From: Auanema rhodensis
Lineage: Eukaryota; Nematoda; Chromadorea; Rhabditida; Rhabditidae
Length of the DNA: 64,000 nucleotides
Reading direction: 5' to 3'
NCBI GenBank assembly: GCA_964057225.1
Contig: OZ059897.1
Coordinates: 11,284,001 to 11,348,000 of the forward strand
Shown: positions 19,804 to 31,325 of the stretch, in pieces
Layout of the letters: every line of letters begins with the position of its first letter
How positions within the stretch are numbered: position 1 is the stretch's first letter
Translations under genes and position numbers: made by a program
Notes under the pieces: generated by a model
The model's input: the letters and a program-made list of their open reading frames with translations, nothing else
The model's database searches: none
What the model was told of the DNA's origin: nothing

Positions 19804-22258
19804 CCCAAAATGGCCCTCCTTGGTTGTGCATTTTTCGCATGAATTGGCGTCTATACAACTTTCACAAAATTTGTTATACACAACCATATTGGGCCATTGT
19901 TCATCTGCATATTCATGAACATTTGTACCGTTTTTTAACACAACCGTTTCAAAGTCATAAAATATAATCTTAAACAAGTAAGCATTACACTTGTAAAGAT
20001 GTTAAATACAAACCTTGTATTTCTCTTGCCTCTTTTTTAACTGATCCTTCTTCTTGTCGTTAGGTGGTACCCAACAACAAGAATGATCTTCAGGCTTTGT
20101 CTGGCCACACTTTTTGCAAAATTTCTCATTGCAATTGTGCGGTCTATCAGCACGTACTCTGTGATAATGATCACAGTTTTCACATGTCTGAATTTAGTCT
20201 TGTTAAATTTTATATATATTTTTTAAATTACCTTAAACATTCGACATGTTTTTCTAATATGCCTGTCAAAGCATTGACGAGTTTTAAACAAAACTCTACA
20301 ACTATCACATCTTATGCTACTTTCAACCACATTTTCCATCGAATTACATTTTAAGGTGTGGCATTTCTTACACTTGGCTTTACATCTATGCAACACTGTT
20401 TTGTAAGATAATTTACAGTGTTGGCATATAATACCATCAAAAAACTGTGATCTACTACAAGTTGTAATACAGTCATAATGATTATTTCGGTAGCCTAGTG
20501 TTACCACTTTGCTAGCCGTTTCATTAAAGATACGCTGAATAGCGTACATACGCTGTCCAGGTGGCCTACCGTATAATACAAACTTATAGTCTGTATTACA
20601 ACTTGCAATAATATTTAAATGATTCAAATTATAATTTGGTAAATGTACAGAAATACCACACCTATTTAATAAATTGATATGATGTGGTTGATTTGGCAAC
20701 AAGATGTAGTTCCGACGAAGATTTTGTATCCTCCGCTTTTCAACAACATCTTCTGCTGCCTCTTCATCGGCTTTCCACATTCCCACAACTGCTGCTCTAG
20801 CCAGGCAATGTGTATCAGTGTTCTCAATTGTGCCAGGTATTTTGAGTTCGGCATCAAAATAGAAACCAACTCTACCTTCACCAGGCATCAGGCTTGGCTG
20901 CACCGGTCTTTCATCAAACACATACATTTCAATATTCATTGCCTGGCTAATTACAGCCTCTCGCTTTGATTGCTGCACCTTGCTGATGGCATTCATGATG
21001 GCAACGCCATCCAAATGCTCCCTTCTACGGAAATCCATAAATATGGATCCCTTTTCAAAGGATGGGTGCTCTATTGATAAACAAAACAGTGCTTTTTGTT
21101 TATCTGGCACACCACTTTCAGCAAGGCACCGATCAAGAAACTCATTAAATAGCCGCGGCATGACAACATGCATTGGCTCATTAATGGCTTCCAAATGTGG
21201 GAACGTGAGCGATCTAACGACCACGTTGGTGAACCGACCAGTTCGTTTTATGCGTCGGTGTGACCACTATAATACACACTTTTTATAATGGTTATACGCT
21301 TTTAATTTAAATATAAATAATTTTTGTTTATAACTTTTAATAAATTTACTTTTCTTTAAATTATTTTTATTAATGTTTAAAAATAAATGGCATTTGATTT
21401 TTAAATATAAAGTTTTTTTTTTCAACTTTGAAAAAACTTTTATAAACATTTGTTAATGTTTAAAAATAAATGAAAAGGTCAAGATTGTGTTTTATTATTT
21501 TACTAGTTCAAAATGTTTGAAATATTTATAATTTGTAAGAATTCAAAATCGGTTGAAAGAAAGATAGATGAGGAAAGATAGATAGATAGTGAGATGAAAT
21601 GTAAAGATTTTAAAATGAATGCTGTTCAAAAGAATGAATATGTAAATTTCAAAATACTTGCAATTTATTTGATAAAAGATATAGATTGAGATGAAATGTA
21701 AAGATGAGAGAGAGAGAATTTTATGAATGCAATTGAAAAAGAGAAATAAATTTCAAAATGTTTTCAAAATATGCAACTGGAGCAAGAGAAAATTTCATGT
21801 TTCAAAAGATATATTATGAAATGATATGTAAATAAAAGATCGCACCTCTATTTTACAGACATCGTTGAAAGCCGCTCCATATCCGACTTGCCCTCCACTG
21901 GTTGATGGGGTAGCGGGATCCCATTCTCTTAAAAAGAAAAAACTAATTGTTATAATTTTTAATATCGCTTACTCATCACTGTCATCCAAGGTTATTACTT
22001 CAATAACCCTTGATGATGAGGGCCCACTGTTAAAAGTGGGTGATGTGGGCTCACAGAGCTCGATCCCACCAGCCTCGGTAAACTTTATACGTTTACTAAA
22101 AAACAAAATATATATAAAGATTCAAAATTGTGTTAAATTACCTGAGCTGATTAATCTCTTCATAATCAAATCCTAGCTCTTCACATAAACGTTTATAACT
22201 GAAAAAAGAAAAAGTTTACAAACAAATAATCAAAAAGACACAACCTATTAGCAGCCAT
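19804..22258 (-). pseudogene. polB fragment C (exons 1 to 7, 3' truncated)
   Basis: Exon 1 ATG at 22258 (coding ATGGCTGCTAATAG), exons 2-4 in 22198-21846, exon 5 at about 21266-20232, exon 6 near 20187-20014, and the start of exon 7 at 19968-19804. Unlike copies A and E it keeps the four bases in exon 6, so the frame stays open there. The ORF is cut in exon 7 after the sequence for KEGHFG, before exonuclease motif II, so the exonuclease is incomplete and the polymerase domain absent. One residue differs from copy A in exon 5 (FFDGI instead of LFDGI). Confidence 0.85.
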
Positions 22259-23439
22259 TGTACCTTGATATAATGAATATATCAGTCTACACATTGCTGT
22301 TGGCATTGTAATTTGTTATGTAACATGGATTTGGGTACAGCTGTCAAAACTAGTAGTTGCGATAAACTTTAAAATAAATAAGCTTATTGAATACATCTGT
22401 TTTTATTGTCCCCGTCGGATTAATTTTTGTTATTAGTTCTTATTAAATTAACTTTATGCGTTTCATTGAGGTCAGCGCAACTGTTTGTTAATCTTATTGT
22501 ATTTACCTTCAATGTGTGCTCTATTTAGTTATTGTATTGTTATATTAGTAAAATAAAGTTAAAAACTAATCTTTTATTATAATTTGAAACCTTTACTTGT
22601 TAGAATAAATATAATTAATAACAATTTGTAATTTCAAAAATTAATAATAATTTAATGTCGTTCTTATCGAATTAACTTTCGATATGTGTTCCATTAAATT
22701 TTGGTATTTCATATCGTTCTTATCGAATTAACCTTCGATATGTGTTCCATTGAATTTTGGTATTTCATATCGTTCTGATCGAATTAACCTTCGATATGTG
22801 TTCCATTGAATTACCCATAACAAGTACGGTGAACAAATTTATCTACATGCAAAAATTTTATTGATCTTTAAAAATACAAATAAAATAGTACAAACACAAT
22901 ACAATAAAAAATAAACAAAATAAGTAAACAAACATAATTAATAAATATAATAACTGAATAAAGAAATAAAATTTTAAAACAAATTAATATATTTAAAATT
23001 TAAATATAATTTATATATAAAATTTAAAGTTTAAATATAATTTATATATATAAAATTTAAATATATTTTAAATATTTAAAGTTTAAATATAATTTATATA
23101 TATATAAAATTTAAATATAATTTAAATATTTAAAATTAAGTTTTTTATTTTTACTTAATATATTTAAAAATAATTAAAAATATATACATACATTTGAAAA
23201 AGCATATTTAAATTTGATTTAAAAAAAAAATCATGCTTTAAATCATGACTTTTATATTTAAAAAAGGAAAATCCATGAACCATGATCCCAAAATATGATT
23301 TTAACAGCTGACGCTCAAAAATATGTTTTTGACAGCTGACGCGCCCCAAAAGTATGTTTTTAGCAGCTGACGCCCCCAAAAGTATGTTTTTGACAGCTGT
23401 TTGGGGGCGTGGTTAGTAAATTTTGCACGGCTCTCTACT
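22259..23439. repeat. Terminal inverted repeat (copy C)
   Basis: Same organisation as the copy A TIR: three 56-bp units (22659, 22715, 22771), an AT-rich core, four CAGCTG-containing ~30-bp units, and terminus CTCTCTACT at 23439 followed by CACCAACG of polB. It has no genes. Only a few substitutions and A-run differences separate it from 7779-8959. Confidence 0.85.
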
Positions 23440-26400
23440 CACCAACGTGGTCGTTAGATCGCTCACGTTCCCACATTTGGAAGCCATTAATGAGCCAATG
23501 CATGTTGTCATGCCGCGGCTATTTAATCAGTTTCTTGATCGGTGCCTTGCTGAAAGTGGTGTGCCAGATAAACAAAAAGTGCTATTTTGTTTATCAATAG
23601 AGCACCCATCCTTTGAAAAGGGATCCATATTTATGGATTTCCGTAGAAGGGAGCATTTGGATAGCGTTGCCATCATGAATGCCATCAGCAAGGTGCAGCA
23701 ATCAAAGCGAGAGGCTGTAATTAGCCAGGCAATGAATATTGAAATGTATGTGTTTGATGAGAGACCAGTGCAGCCAAGCCTGATGCCTGGTGAAGGTAGA
23801 GTTGGTTTCTATTTTGATGCCGAACTCAAAATACCTGGCACAATTGAGAACACTGACACTCATTGCCTGGCTAGAGCAGCAGTTGTGGGAATGTGGAAAG
23901 CCGATGAAGAGGCAGCAGAAGATGTTGTTGAAAAGCGGAGGATACAAAATCTTCGTCGCAACTACATCTTGTTGCCAAATCAACCACATCATATCAATTT
24001 ATTAAATAGGTGTGGTATTTCTGTACATTTGCCAAATTATAATTTAAACCATTTAAATATTATTGCAAGTTGTAGTACAGACTATAAGTTTGTAGTATAC
24101 GCTAGGCCACCTGGACAGCGTATGTACGCTATTCAGCGTATCTTTAATGAAACGGCTAGCAAAGTGGTAACACTAGGCTACCGAAATAATCATTATGACT
24201 GTATTACTACTTGTAGTAGATCACAGCTTTTTGATGGTATTATATGCCAACACTGTAAATTATCTTACAAAACAGTGTTGCATAGATGTAAAGCCAAGTG
24301 TAAGAAATGCCACACCTTAAATTGTAATTCGATGGAAAATGTGGTTGAAAGTAGCATAAGATGTGATAGTTGTAGAGTTTTGTTTAAAACTCGTCAATGC
24401 TTCGACAGGCATATTAGAAAAACATGTCGAATGTTTAAGGTAATTTAAAAAATATATATAAAATTTTACAAGACTAAATTCAGACATGTGAAAACTGTGA
24501 TCATTATCACAGGGTGCGTGCAGATAGACCGCACAATTGCAATGAGAAATTTTGCAAAAAGTGTGGTCAGACAAAGCCTGAAGATCATTCTTGTTGTTGG
24601 GTACCACCTAACGACAAGAAGAAGGATCAGTTAAAAAAGAGGCAAGAAAAATACAAGGTTTGTATTTTACATCTTTACAAATGTAATGCTTACTTGTTTA
24701 AGATTATATTCTATGACTTTGAAACGGTTGTGTTAAAAAACGGTACAAATGTTCATGAATATGCAGATGAACAATGGCCCAATATGGTTGTGTATAATAA
24801 ATTTTGTGAAAGTTGTATAGATGCCAACTCATGTGAAAAATGCACAACCAAGGAGGGCCATTTTGAGTACCAACAAGGTGATAGTGAATGGTCTGTAACA
24901 GATCGTTTCCTTGATTGGTTACTCAACTCTGTTGAGAATGATAATGCAATTTTGATTGCGCATAATGGTTCACGCTTTGACATACATTTCTTGGTGTCTA
25001 GGCTGATAAACCGTGATATATATCCTGATCCAATTTTAAATGGGACCAAGATTATAAGCATGGTTGTCAAGCCTTTAAGAGGTCAAAAATTTAATAATTT
25101 ATATTTTAAAGATAGTTATTTATTAGTGCCTTTACCCCTATCAGCGTTACCCAAGGCATTTGGTGTACCTGATATGAGTAAAGGACAGTTTCCTTACCTC
25201 TTTAACCATCCAATAAATTATGGCAAAGTGTTGCCATCTTTACCACCAAAACAGTACTATTGTACTGCTAGAATGAAAGCAGAAGACCTAGCTTCATTCA
25301 ATATTTGGTATGAAGAGCGTAATCAAAGAGCGTTTGATTTTGATGAAGAGCTTTTGGAATATTGTAGGACAGATGTCCGTATTTTAACCAACTGTATGAA
25401 AGTTTACATGAAGTTGGCAACCGCCACCACTGGCTGGAACCCTGTCATACAATGTATGACATTTGCCAGTTTCTCTTTATTCCAGGCAAGTTTTTTAAAA
25501 TACAAGCATTTTCAAAACTAGTATATTACAGTTGAAAATGAATCATATTAAAGAGAACCAAGTGGGTATTCTGCCCGAGACTGGTTATTATGCCGGTCAA
25601 AAGCAGAGTATAATAGCCATAAAGTATATAAAATGGCTAGAACAAGGATTGGGCCGCCCATTAATGCATAAGCTTAATGGTGGCGAATTTGCAGTGAGAG
25701 TAGATGGCCATCGCTATCTACTCGATGCTTATGACCCCGTAGGTGAGTAATTTGTAATAAATGTAAAAAATGCAAATTTTTGTAGATTAATGGTTGCATT
25801 TACCATGGTTGCCCCCAGTGCACCAACAAGAGCGCTATAGCACCAGGCAGAAATGGTGAAACAATGGAAGAGGTAATTGTGACTTTTTTAATCATTTTAA
25901 TTTTTTAAATTTACGTTTATGATAAAACCATGAAAAGGCTTGAAGCAATTCAAAGCCAAGGCATTAGTGTTACCACAGTGTGGGAGCACGAAATTAATGC
26001 GTGAAACAAATGTTGTTACACGCTTGGCACCTAGAGATGCCTTTACCGGTGGCCGCACCCAGACATATAAGCTTTTGGCACAAGCTTCGGATAGATACTC
26101 GCTCGAGTATGTGGACTTTTGTTCACTATATCCATATGTCACAGCCTTTGATGCCTATTACCCTGTAGGTAATCCCAAAGTTATTACTGAGGGTTTCAAA
26201 AGCTTTGAGACATGTTGCCCATACAAGGGGCTAGTAAAATGTGACGTGCTTGCACCCACAAATTTACTGTACCCTGTATTAGGCACACGTATTGGCGGTA
26301 AACTTATTTTTACAAACTGCCGCACTTGTGCAGTCAAAAGTAAAAATGTAACATGTGAGCACCAGAATGATGTAAATGCTAGAAAGCTGCATCTAACTGT

Positions 26401-27268
26401 GACACATGTTGAGCTCGAGTGTGCCATACAACGTGGCTATAAAGTGCTTAATGTGCATGAGGTGTGGCACTGGGAAGAATGGCAACAAGGCGGCCTGTTT
26501 AAAGAATTTGTACAAAAGTACATAAAATTTAAACAAGAGGCGTCGGGCTGGCCAAAGCCAAACATGACAGAGGAAGAAAAGGTATGTTTTAACAAAAGTA
26601 TCACATTAAATAGAATTTTACAGGTGATATATCTCCAAGAGCACGAGGAGAACACTGGTGTTGCTCTGGAGAGCAATAAAATTGAAAAGAATGCTGCCAT
26701 GCGTAGCATTGCCAAACTGCAGCTAAATAGGTTTGTAAACTTTTTAAAAACAATACATTACAAATTTGCTTATAGTGTCTGGGGTAAAATGAATCAAAGA
26801 CCTGATGAAGCCCAAACCAAGATTATTGGTGTTGAGGACCCGGAAATTGGTAGGATCATTACTGATCCTGCAAGGGAACTCACTGGGTTCAAAATTGTGG
26901 ATAATGTTGCGTACTGCACAACAGTACCAGAGGATTCACATTTGGCACCACCGCCTTTTACAAATGTAGCCATAGCGGCTTATACAGGGAGTGGTAAGTA
27001 CGAGCTTTGACTTTTCAAATAATTTTATAATTTTCAGACGTTGGACCACACGGCAGCATCAGTGGTAAACTTTGAAAGTATGGAGCGACTGGTTCGCGGA
27101 CTCGTTATGGATGGAGAGAAATTGGTTTTAAAAACCAATACAACCTTGTTAAAGAGGCAACTCGGTGCCATATCCACAATGGATATGACAAAAAGTACTA
27201 GAGTCGTAATGGATAAACTTTGTTATCTACAAGATTATAGTACTTTACCCTACGGTTATTGTGAATAA
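23440..27268 (+). pseudogene. polB copy D (lacks exons 1-4 and motif C)
   Basis: Exons: 23440-24439, 24484-24657, 24703-25485 (exonuclease motifs intact), 25532-25742, 25786-25872, then polymerase exons from about 25914, ending with exon 14 at 27038-27268. Lesions: start lost to the nested insertion; a 17-bp deletion at the exon 8 end that shifts the frame (shared with copy E but not A); intron 9 acceptor AG changed to AC; a 38-bp deletion near 25999 between short direct repeats; and a deletion near 26988 that removes most of exons 12-13 including motif C. It is the only copy with a full-length C-terminal exon, so it shows the natural C-terminus (ending LPYGYCE). Confidence 0.85.
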
Positions 27269-27406
27269 GTTTTAATATATTTGAATTTATAAATTTTATT
27301 ATTGCGTGTATATTTGTATATGGTTGTATTTATAGATTTTTATGTATAGTTGTATTAATAAATTTTATTCTTCTCATCAAATATTTTAAAGAATTTATTA
27401 CATACA

Positions 27407-28741
27407 TTACAAACTGGTATCAATATATGGAGCACGATTGTTGTCAATTGAAAGAATAGAGTCATACTCTGCATAAACAATAGCATATAAACCCTCTTGC
27501 GGCGTTTGTTGACCAAATTCCAGTTTCAAGGCTACATTACCTTGTCGTATAACATCAAATAACTCTGACGAATGCACAGTGGGAGAAATATCAAATACAA
27601 AAAATGTGAAACCAGCTTTATACATTGATGGTGTAATACCATTGGATGAATCTGTACGACCAAGTCCCGAACCTTCGAGCATGTCAATATATGCTGTGGC
27701 ATAGGAAGATCGCCATTCTAAATTATAAGGACGGGTAGGTATTACCCTATTGTTGAGCGTCAAGTATATATTTTTCAAATCAAACGGTTTAAAGTTGAAT
27801 GGCGAATGTTTAAAAGTACCATTATAGGCGTGTGCGCCAACAAGACCTACTACAACACGTTTCGGTGTATGAGACGTGAATAATATATTATTAGGTGAAT
27901 CCAAGCGGCCTCCTTCTATGAAATAAGAGCGCATTTTCACTGATGTCATGGGGTAGTGTATTCGATCCTTTGCGAGTTTATCTTCTATAGCCATAGCTAA
28001 TCCAGCGTTTAGATCAAACTCTTGAATAAGCAAATGTACATCGCTGATATCTACTTTCAAATTTGGAAACTCCTCCTTTAATGTAGTATCCTTGTTTTCA
28101 TTATTCCAGCCTAGAGTGTCAATTAAAAAGTTATCACGGTTTGGATATGCAGTTAGCTCAATTTTTGAATAGTTTACAAACAGTCGCTCTTGATTAAATA
28201 GGTCGATACTGACGGGAGCAGCCATCTCACACAATATGCCATTTTTTACAAGCGCTTGACGCGTTCTAAATCCAGCACTGGATGCATTATCTATATATCT
28301 ATCAGCATAATATCCTGATATGGCAAGTTTGCTCTCTTTAACATCGTTGCTATACATTAAAATATTCTCGATATATGTTTTATAGGCATGATTCACGGTA
28401 GAGTCATACACGCTAACATCACCAATTTTCAAATGATACGAATGTATTAAACTGGCAGCAAATTGTTGACATGGTGCAAAAACAAGGTTATCTGGTACTG
28501 GATCACCGTTTGTGGTTACAATTTTAAATTTTACATTCAACCAACATCTTCTCAGATTGAGGAATGATTTGGAATTTTGAGCTATAACAAATTCCCATGG
28601 TCCTTGAGGAAGAAACGTATTTTTCAAAGGGACTTGTACAGTACGAGTGGATTCAACACCTAATGCCGACACAGGTATTTCACCATAGTTGATATTAGGT
28701 AAAAGGGCTTGTGCTGATTTTGAATCTATCAATTTAGCCAT
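27407..28741 (-). CDS. Major capsid protein, double jelly-roll (copy D)
   Basis: A complete 444-residue MCP with its own ATG, the best-preserved capsid ORF in the window. Predicted to form the pseudo-hexameric hexon-like capsomer of a polinton virion. Conserved polinton MCP features include NLRRCWLNVKFKI, FAPCQQF, the YKTYIENILMYSND helix, and a C-terminal jelly roll with LTLNNRVIPTRPYN. It keeps the TSV tripeptide after HYPM that copies A and E lack. Its ATG directly follows the TAA of the pVI-like gene (TAAATG), implying translation by reinitiation, leaky scanning or a separate transcript. It is convergent with polB. Confidence 0.88.
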   Translation of the reverse strand: MAKLIDSKSAQALLPNINYGEIPVSALGVESTRTVQVPLKNTFLPQGPWEFVIAQNSKSFLNLRRCWLNVKFKIVTTNGDPVPDNLVFAPCQQFAASLIHSYHLKIGDVSVYDSTVNHAYKTYIENILMYSNDVKESKLAISGYYADRYIDNASSAGFRTRQALVKNGILCEMAAPVSIDLFNQERLFVNYSKIELTAYPNRDNFLIDTLGWNNENKDTTLKEEFPNLKVDISDVHLLIQEFDLNAGLAMAIEDKLAKDRIHYPMTSVKMRSYFIEGGRLDSPNNILFTSHTPKRVVVGLVGAHAYNGTFKHSPFNFKPFDLKNIYLTLNNRVIPTRPYNLEWRSSYATAYIDMLEGSGLGRTDSSNGITPSMYKAGFTFFVFDISPTVHSSELFDVIRQGNVALKLEFGQQTPQEGLYAIVYAEYDSILSIDNNRAPYIDTSL

Positions 28742-29194
28742 TTAAATGTGAAACGACCGCTCACGAGTGATGCACAACCGCTTATGAGGTTTTGTGGTTT
28801 TGCGTCGTCGCCGTTTGCCCAAGCCGGTAAGATCTCGTATAGCTTGCCGGCCGGCTGTTTTAAGAGTTTCCTTGATATTATCGCCTTTCAGCACCCCATC
28901 GACAATTTCATTACCAGTTTTCAGCAACTGGCCGCCAAGAGGTGAATTTACAACTGGACTATTGCTTACAGCACTGGATAAGGCGTTTCTTCCGGCATTG
29001 ATGAGATTTTGGGCTATAGGTGATTGAATGATGCGTGGTAGAAATGATGCCAAAGTTGCCAAAATACCACTCAAACCATGACCCCTCTGCATTCCACGTT
29101 GAAACATCATTCCGCTAAATGGGGCGCCACCCATTTGTTGATTTAAAAGTGTTGTCCATTGAATAGAGTTGACATCCAGAAGGAGGTGCGGCAT
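28742..29194 (-). CDS. pVI/pX-like small basic virion protein (copy D)
   Basis: From the ATG at 29194 (MPHLLLDVNS) the ORF has 150 residues and ends in TAA at 28742-28744, immediately followed by the MCP ATG. It has a hydrophobic, Gly/Ala-rich amphipathic region (LSGILATLASFLPRIIQSP), several predicted short helices and a basic tail (GKRRRRKTTKPHKRLC) likely to bind DNA or act as a nuclear signal. Position just upstream of the hexon-like gene and composition resemble adenovirus pVI/pX; that assignment is inference. Only here is it a separate gene, since the other copies have lost the stop. Confidence 0.7.
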   Translation of the reverse strand: MPHLLLDVNSIQWTTLLNQQMGGAPFSGMMFQRGMQRGHGLSGILATLASFLPRIIQSPIAQNLINAGRNALSSAVSNSPVVNSPLGGQLLKTGNEIVDGVLKGDNIKETLKTAGRQAIRDLTGLGKRRRRKTTKPHKRLCITRERSFHI

Positions 29195-29244
29195 ATCGAA
29201 CCGCACGCGCGCAATACAAAAGTTACACTAGATCATTCTACAAA

Positions 29245-29700
29245 ATGTATTCGTCTGAATTAGTATCACTATTGCAATCTGTCCCCAGCACTCGGAAACT
29301 ATTCCTCGGTGTATATAGCGCTGATACTCTACCCAAAACGCGTCGTAAAAACTTTGCACTTGTCGTAAATACTGACACACATGATAAGCCAGGCACACAT
29401 TGGCAGGTCATCTTTGTCCGTAACAAGCAAGCCTATTTTTTCTGTAGCTTGGAATATAAAATGAACAAGTACATTCAAAATTATCTGGCCAAATATAAAA
29501 AGGTAAAAATTAATACTTGCAAACCACAACGTTTAATTGAATACACTTGTGGTGGCTATGTGGTATTTGTAATACTAATGTTGTCGGCTGGTAATTCATT
29601 TGAAAGCATTTGTTCATTTTTTAAACTATTGAAAAATGATGATGTCTTTATTAAAGCGTTTATGCATAAAGTATTCGACTATAAATTGGCTACTATATAA
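29245..29700 (+). CDS. Adenain-like cysteine protease (copy D)
   Basis: A 151-residue ORF with ATG at 29245. It keeps the His in GTHWQVIF, the Cys in YTCGGYVV and the Gln upstream of that Cys. As in the other copies the usual acidic residue is absent (FFCSLE here; the following Gly is Glu, unlike copies A, E and F). It is transcribed divergently from the pVI-like gene, with 50 bp between starts. Likely functional at the ORF level. Confidence 0.82.
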   Translation: MYSSELVSLLQSVPSTRKLFLGVYSADTLPKTRRKNFALVVNTDTHDKPGTHWQVIFVRNKQAYFFCSLEYKMNKYIQNYLAKYKKVKINTCKPQRLIEYTCGGYVVFVILMLSAGNSFESICSFFKLLKNDDVFIKAFMHKVFDYKLATI

Positions 29701-29705
29701 GAAAT

Positions 29706-29816
29706 TTGTCATTAATAACCTGCTACATTACGTGGTCAGTTATGAATATTCCTTGTCACTGTGAATTATGTGTCAAATACACGTTGGAGCAATCTAAACC
29801 AGCGCCTTTATACACT
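29706..29816 (+). pseudogene. Membrane peptide gene, truncated (copy D)
   Basis: The first ~37 codons of the 68-residue membrane peptide (through KPAPLYT) are present. At 29817 the sequence switches to reverse-oriented polB exon 5, so the transmembrane C-terminus is lost and the frame runs into antisense polB. Confidence 0.8.
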
Positions 29817-30143
29817 GGTCTCTCATCAAACACATACATTTCAATATTCATTGCCTGGCTAATTACAGCCTCTCGCTTTGATTGCTGCACCTTGCTGATG
29901 GCATTCATGATGGCAACGCTATCCAAATGCTCCCTTCTACGGAAATCCATAAATATGGATCCCTTTTCAAAGGATGGGTGCTCTATTGATAAACAAAATA
30001 GCACTTTTTGTTTATCTGGCACACCACTTTCAGCAAGGCACCGATCAAGAAACTGATTAAATAGCCGCGGCATGACAACATGCATTGGCTCATTAATGGC
30101 TTCCAAATGTGGGAACGTGAGCGATCTAACGACCACGTTGGTG
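29817..30143 (-). pseudogene. Inverted polB exon 5 fragment
   Basis: A reverse complement of about 23440-23766: the start of copy D exon 5, in the opposite orientation. It shares the D-specific substitution (DSV instead of DGV). It links the truncated D membrane peptide to the TIR of copy E, and marks an inversion or fold-back junction at 29816/29817. Confidence 0.85.
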
Positions 30144-31325
30144 AGTAGAGAGCCGTGCAAAATTTACTAACCACGCCCCCAAACAGCTGTCAAAAACATA
30201 CTTTTGGGGGCGTCAGCTGCTAAAAACATACTTTTGGGGCGCGTCAGCTGTCAAAAACATATTTTTGAGCGTCAGCTGTTAAAATCATATTTTGGGATCA
30301 TGGTTCATGGATTTTCCTTTTTTAAATATAAAAGTCATGATTTAAAGCATGATTTTTTTTTTTAAATCAAATTTAAATATGCTTTTTCAAATGTATGTAT
30401 ATATTTTTAATTATTTTTAAATATATTAAGTAAAAATAAAAAACTTAATTTTAAATATTTAAATTATATTTAAATTTTATATATATATAAATTATATTTA
30501 AACTTTAAATATTTAAAATATATTTAAATTTTATATATATAAATTATATTTAAACTTTAAATTTTATATATAAATTATATTTAAATTTTAAATATATTAA
30601 TTTGTTTTAAAATTTTATTTCTTTATTCAGTTATTATATTTATTAATTATGTTTGTTTACTTATTTTGTTTATTTTTTATTGTATTGTGTTTGTACTATT
30701 TTATTTGTATTTTTAAAGATCAATAAAATTTTTGCATGTAGATAAATTTGTTCACCGTACTTGTTATGGGTAATTCAATGGAACACATATCGAAGGTTAA
30801 TTCGATCAGAACGATATGAAATACCAAAATTCAATGGAACACATATCGAAGGTTAATTCGATAAGAACGATATGAAATACCAAAATTTAATGGAACACAT
30901 ATCGAAAGTTAATTCGATAAGAACGACATTAAATTATTATTAATTTTTGAAATTACAAATTGTTATTAATTATATTTATTCTAACAAGTAAAGGTTTCAA
31001 ATTATAATAAAAGATTAGTTTTTAACTTTATTTTACTAATATAACAATACAATAACTAAATAGAGCACACATTGAAGGTAAATACAATAAGATTAACAAA
31101 CAGTTGCGCTGACCTCAATGAAACGCATAAAGTTAATTTAATAAGAACTAATAACAAAAATTAATCCGACGGGGACAATAAAAACAGATGTATTCAATAA
31201 GCTTATTTATTTTAAAGTTTATCGCAACTACTAGTTTTGACAGCTGTACCCAAATCCATGTTACATAACAAATTACAATGCCAACAGCAATGTGTAGACT
31301 GATATATTCATTATATCAAGGTACA
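30144..31325. repeat. Terminal inverted repeat and polB 5' flank (copy E)
   Basis: Terminus AGTAGAGAGCC; four CAGCTG ~30-bp units (about 30165-30285); AT-rich core; three 56-bp units with ATCGAA and TTCGAT half-sites (about 30775-30925); then the upstream region of polB, whose ATG is 31326. It is the reverse complement of the copy A and C TIRs. No genes. Confidence 0.85.

Larger units (their letters stand above)
19804..23439 (-). mobile_element. Polinton copy C (5' part only)
   Basis: Minus-oriented Polinton end: polB exons 1-7 (partial) and a complete TIR finishing at 23439. It duplicates 5328-8959 with offset 14,476, rising to 14,480 past the 4-base exon 6 difference. Only scattered substitutions separate the two. 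It is cut at 19804 by the LTR retrotransposon junction. Confidence 0.9.
23440..29816 (+). mobile_element. Polinton copy D (target of a nested insertion)
   Basis: Plus-oriented polB from within exon 5, then MCP and pVI-like genes (minus), protease and part of the membrane peptide (plus). It begins exactly at a Polinton terminus (copy C) at CACCAA, and the same six bases in reverse complement (TTGGTG) precede the start of copy E at 30144. This fits insertion of one Polinton into polB of another with a 6-bp target duplication, followed by inversion. It ends at 29816 within the membrane peptide gene. Confidence 0.8.
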
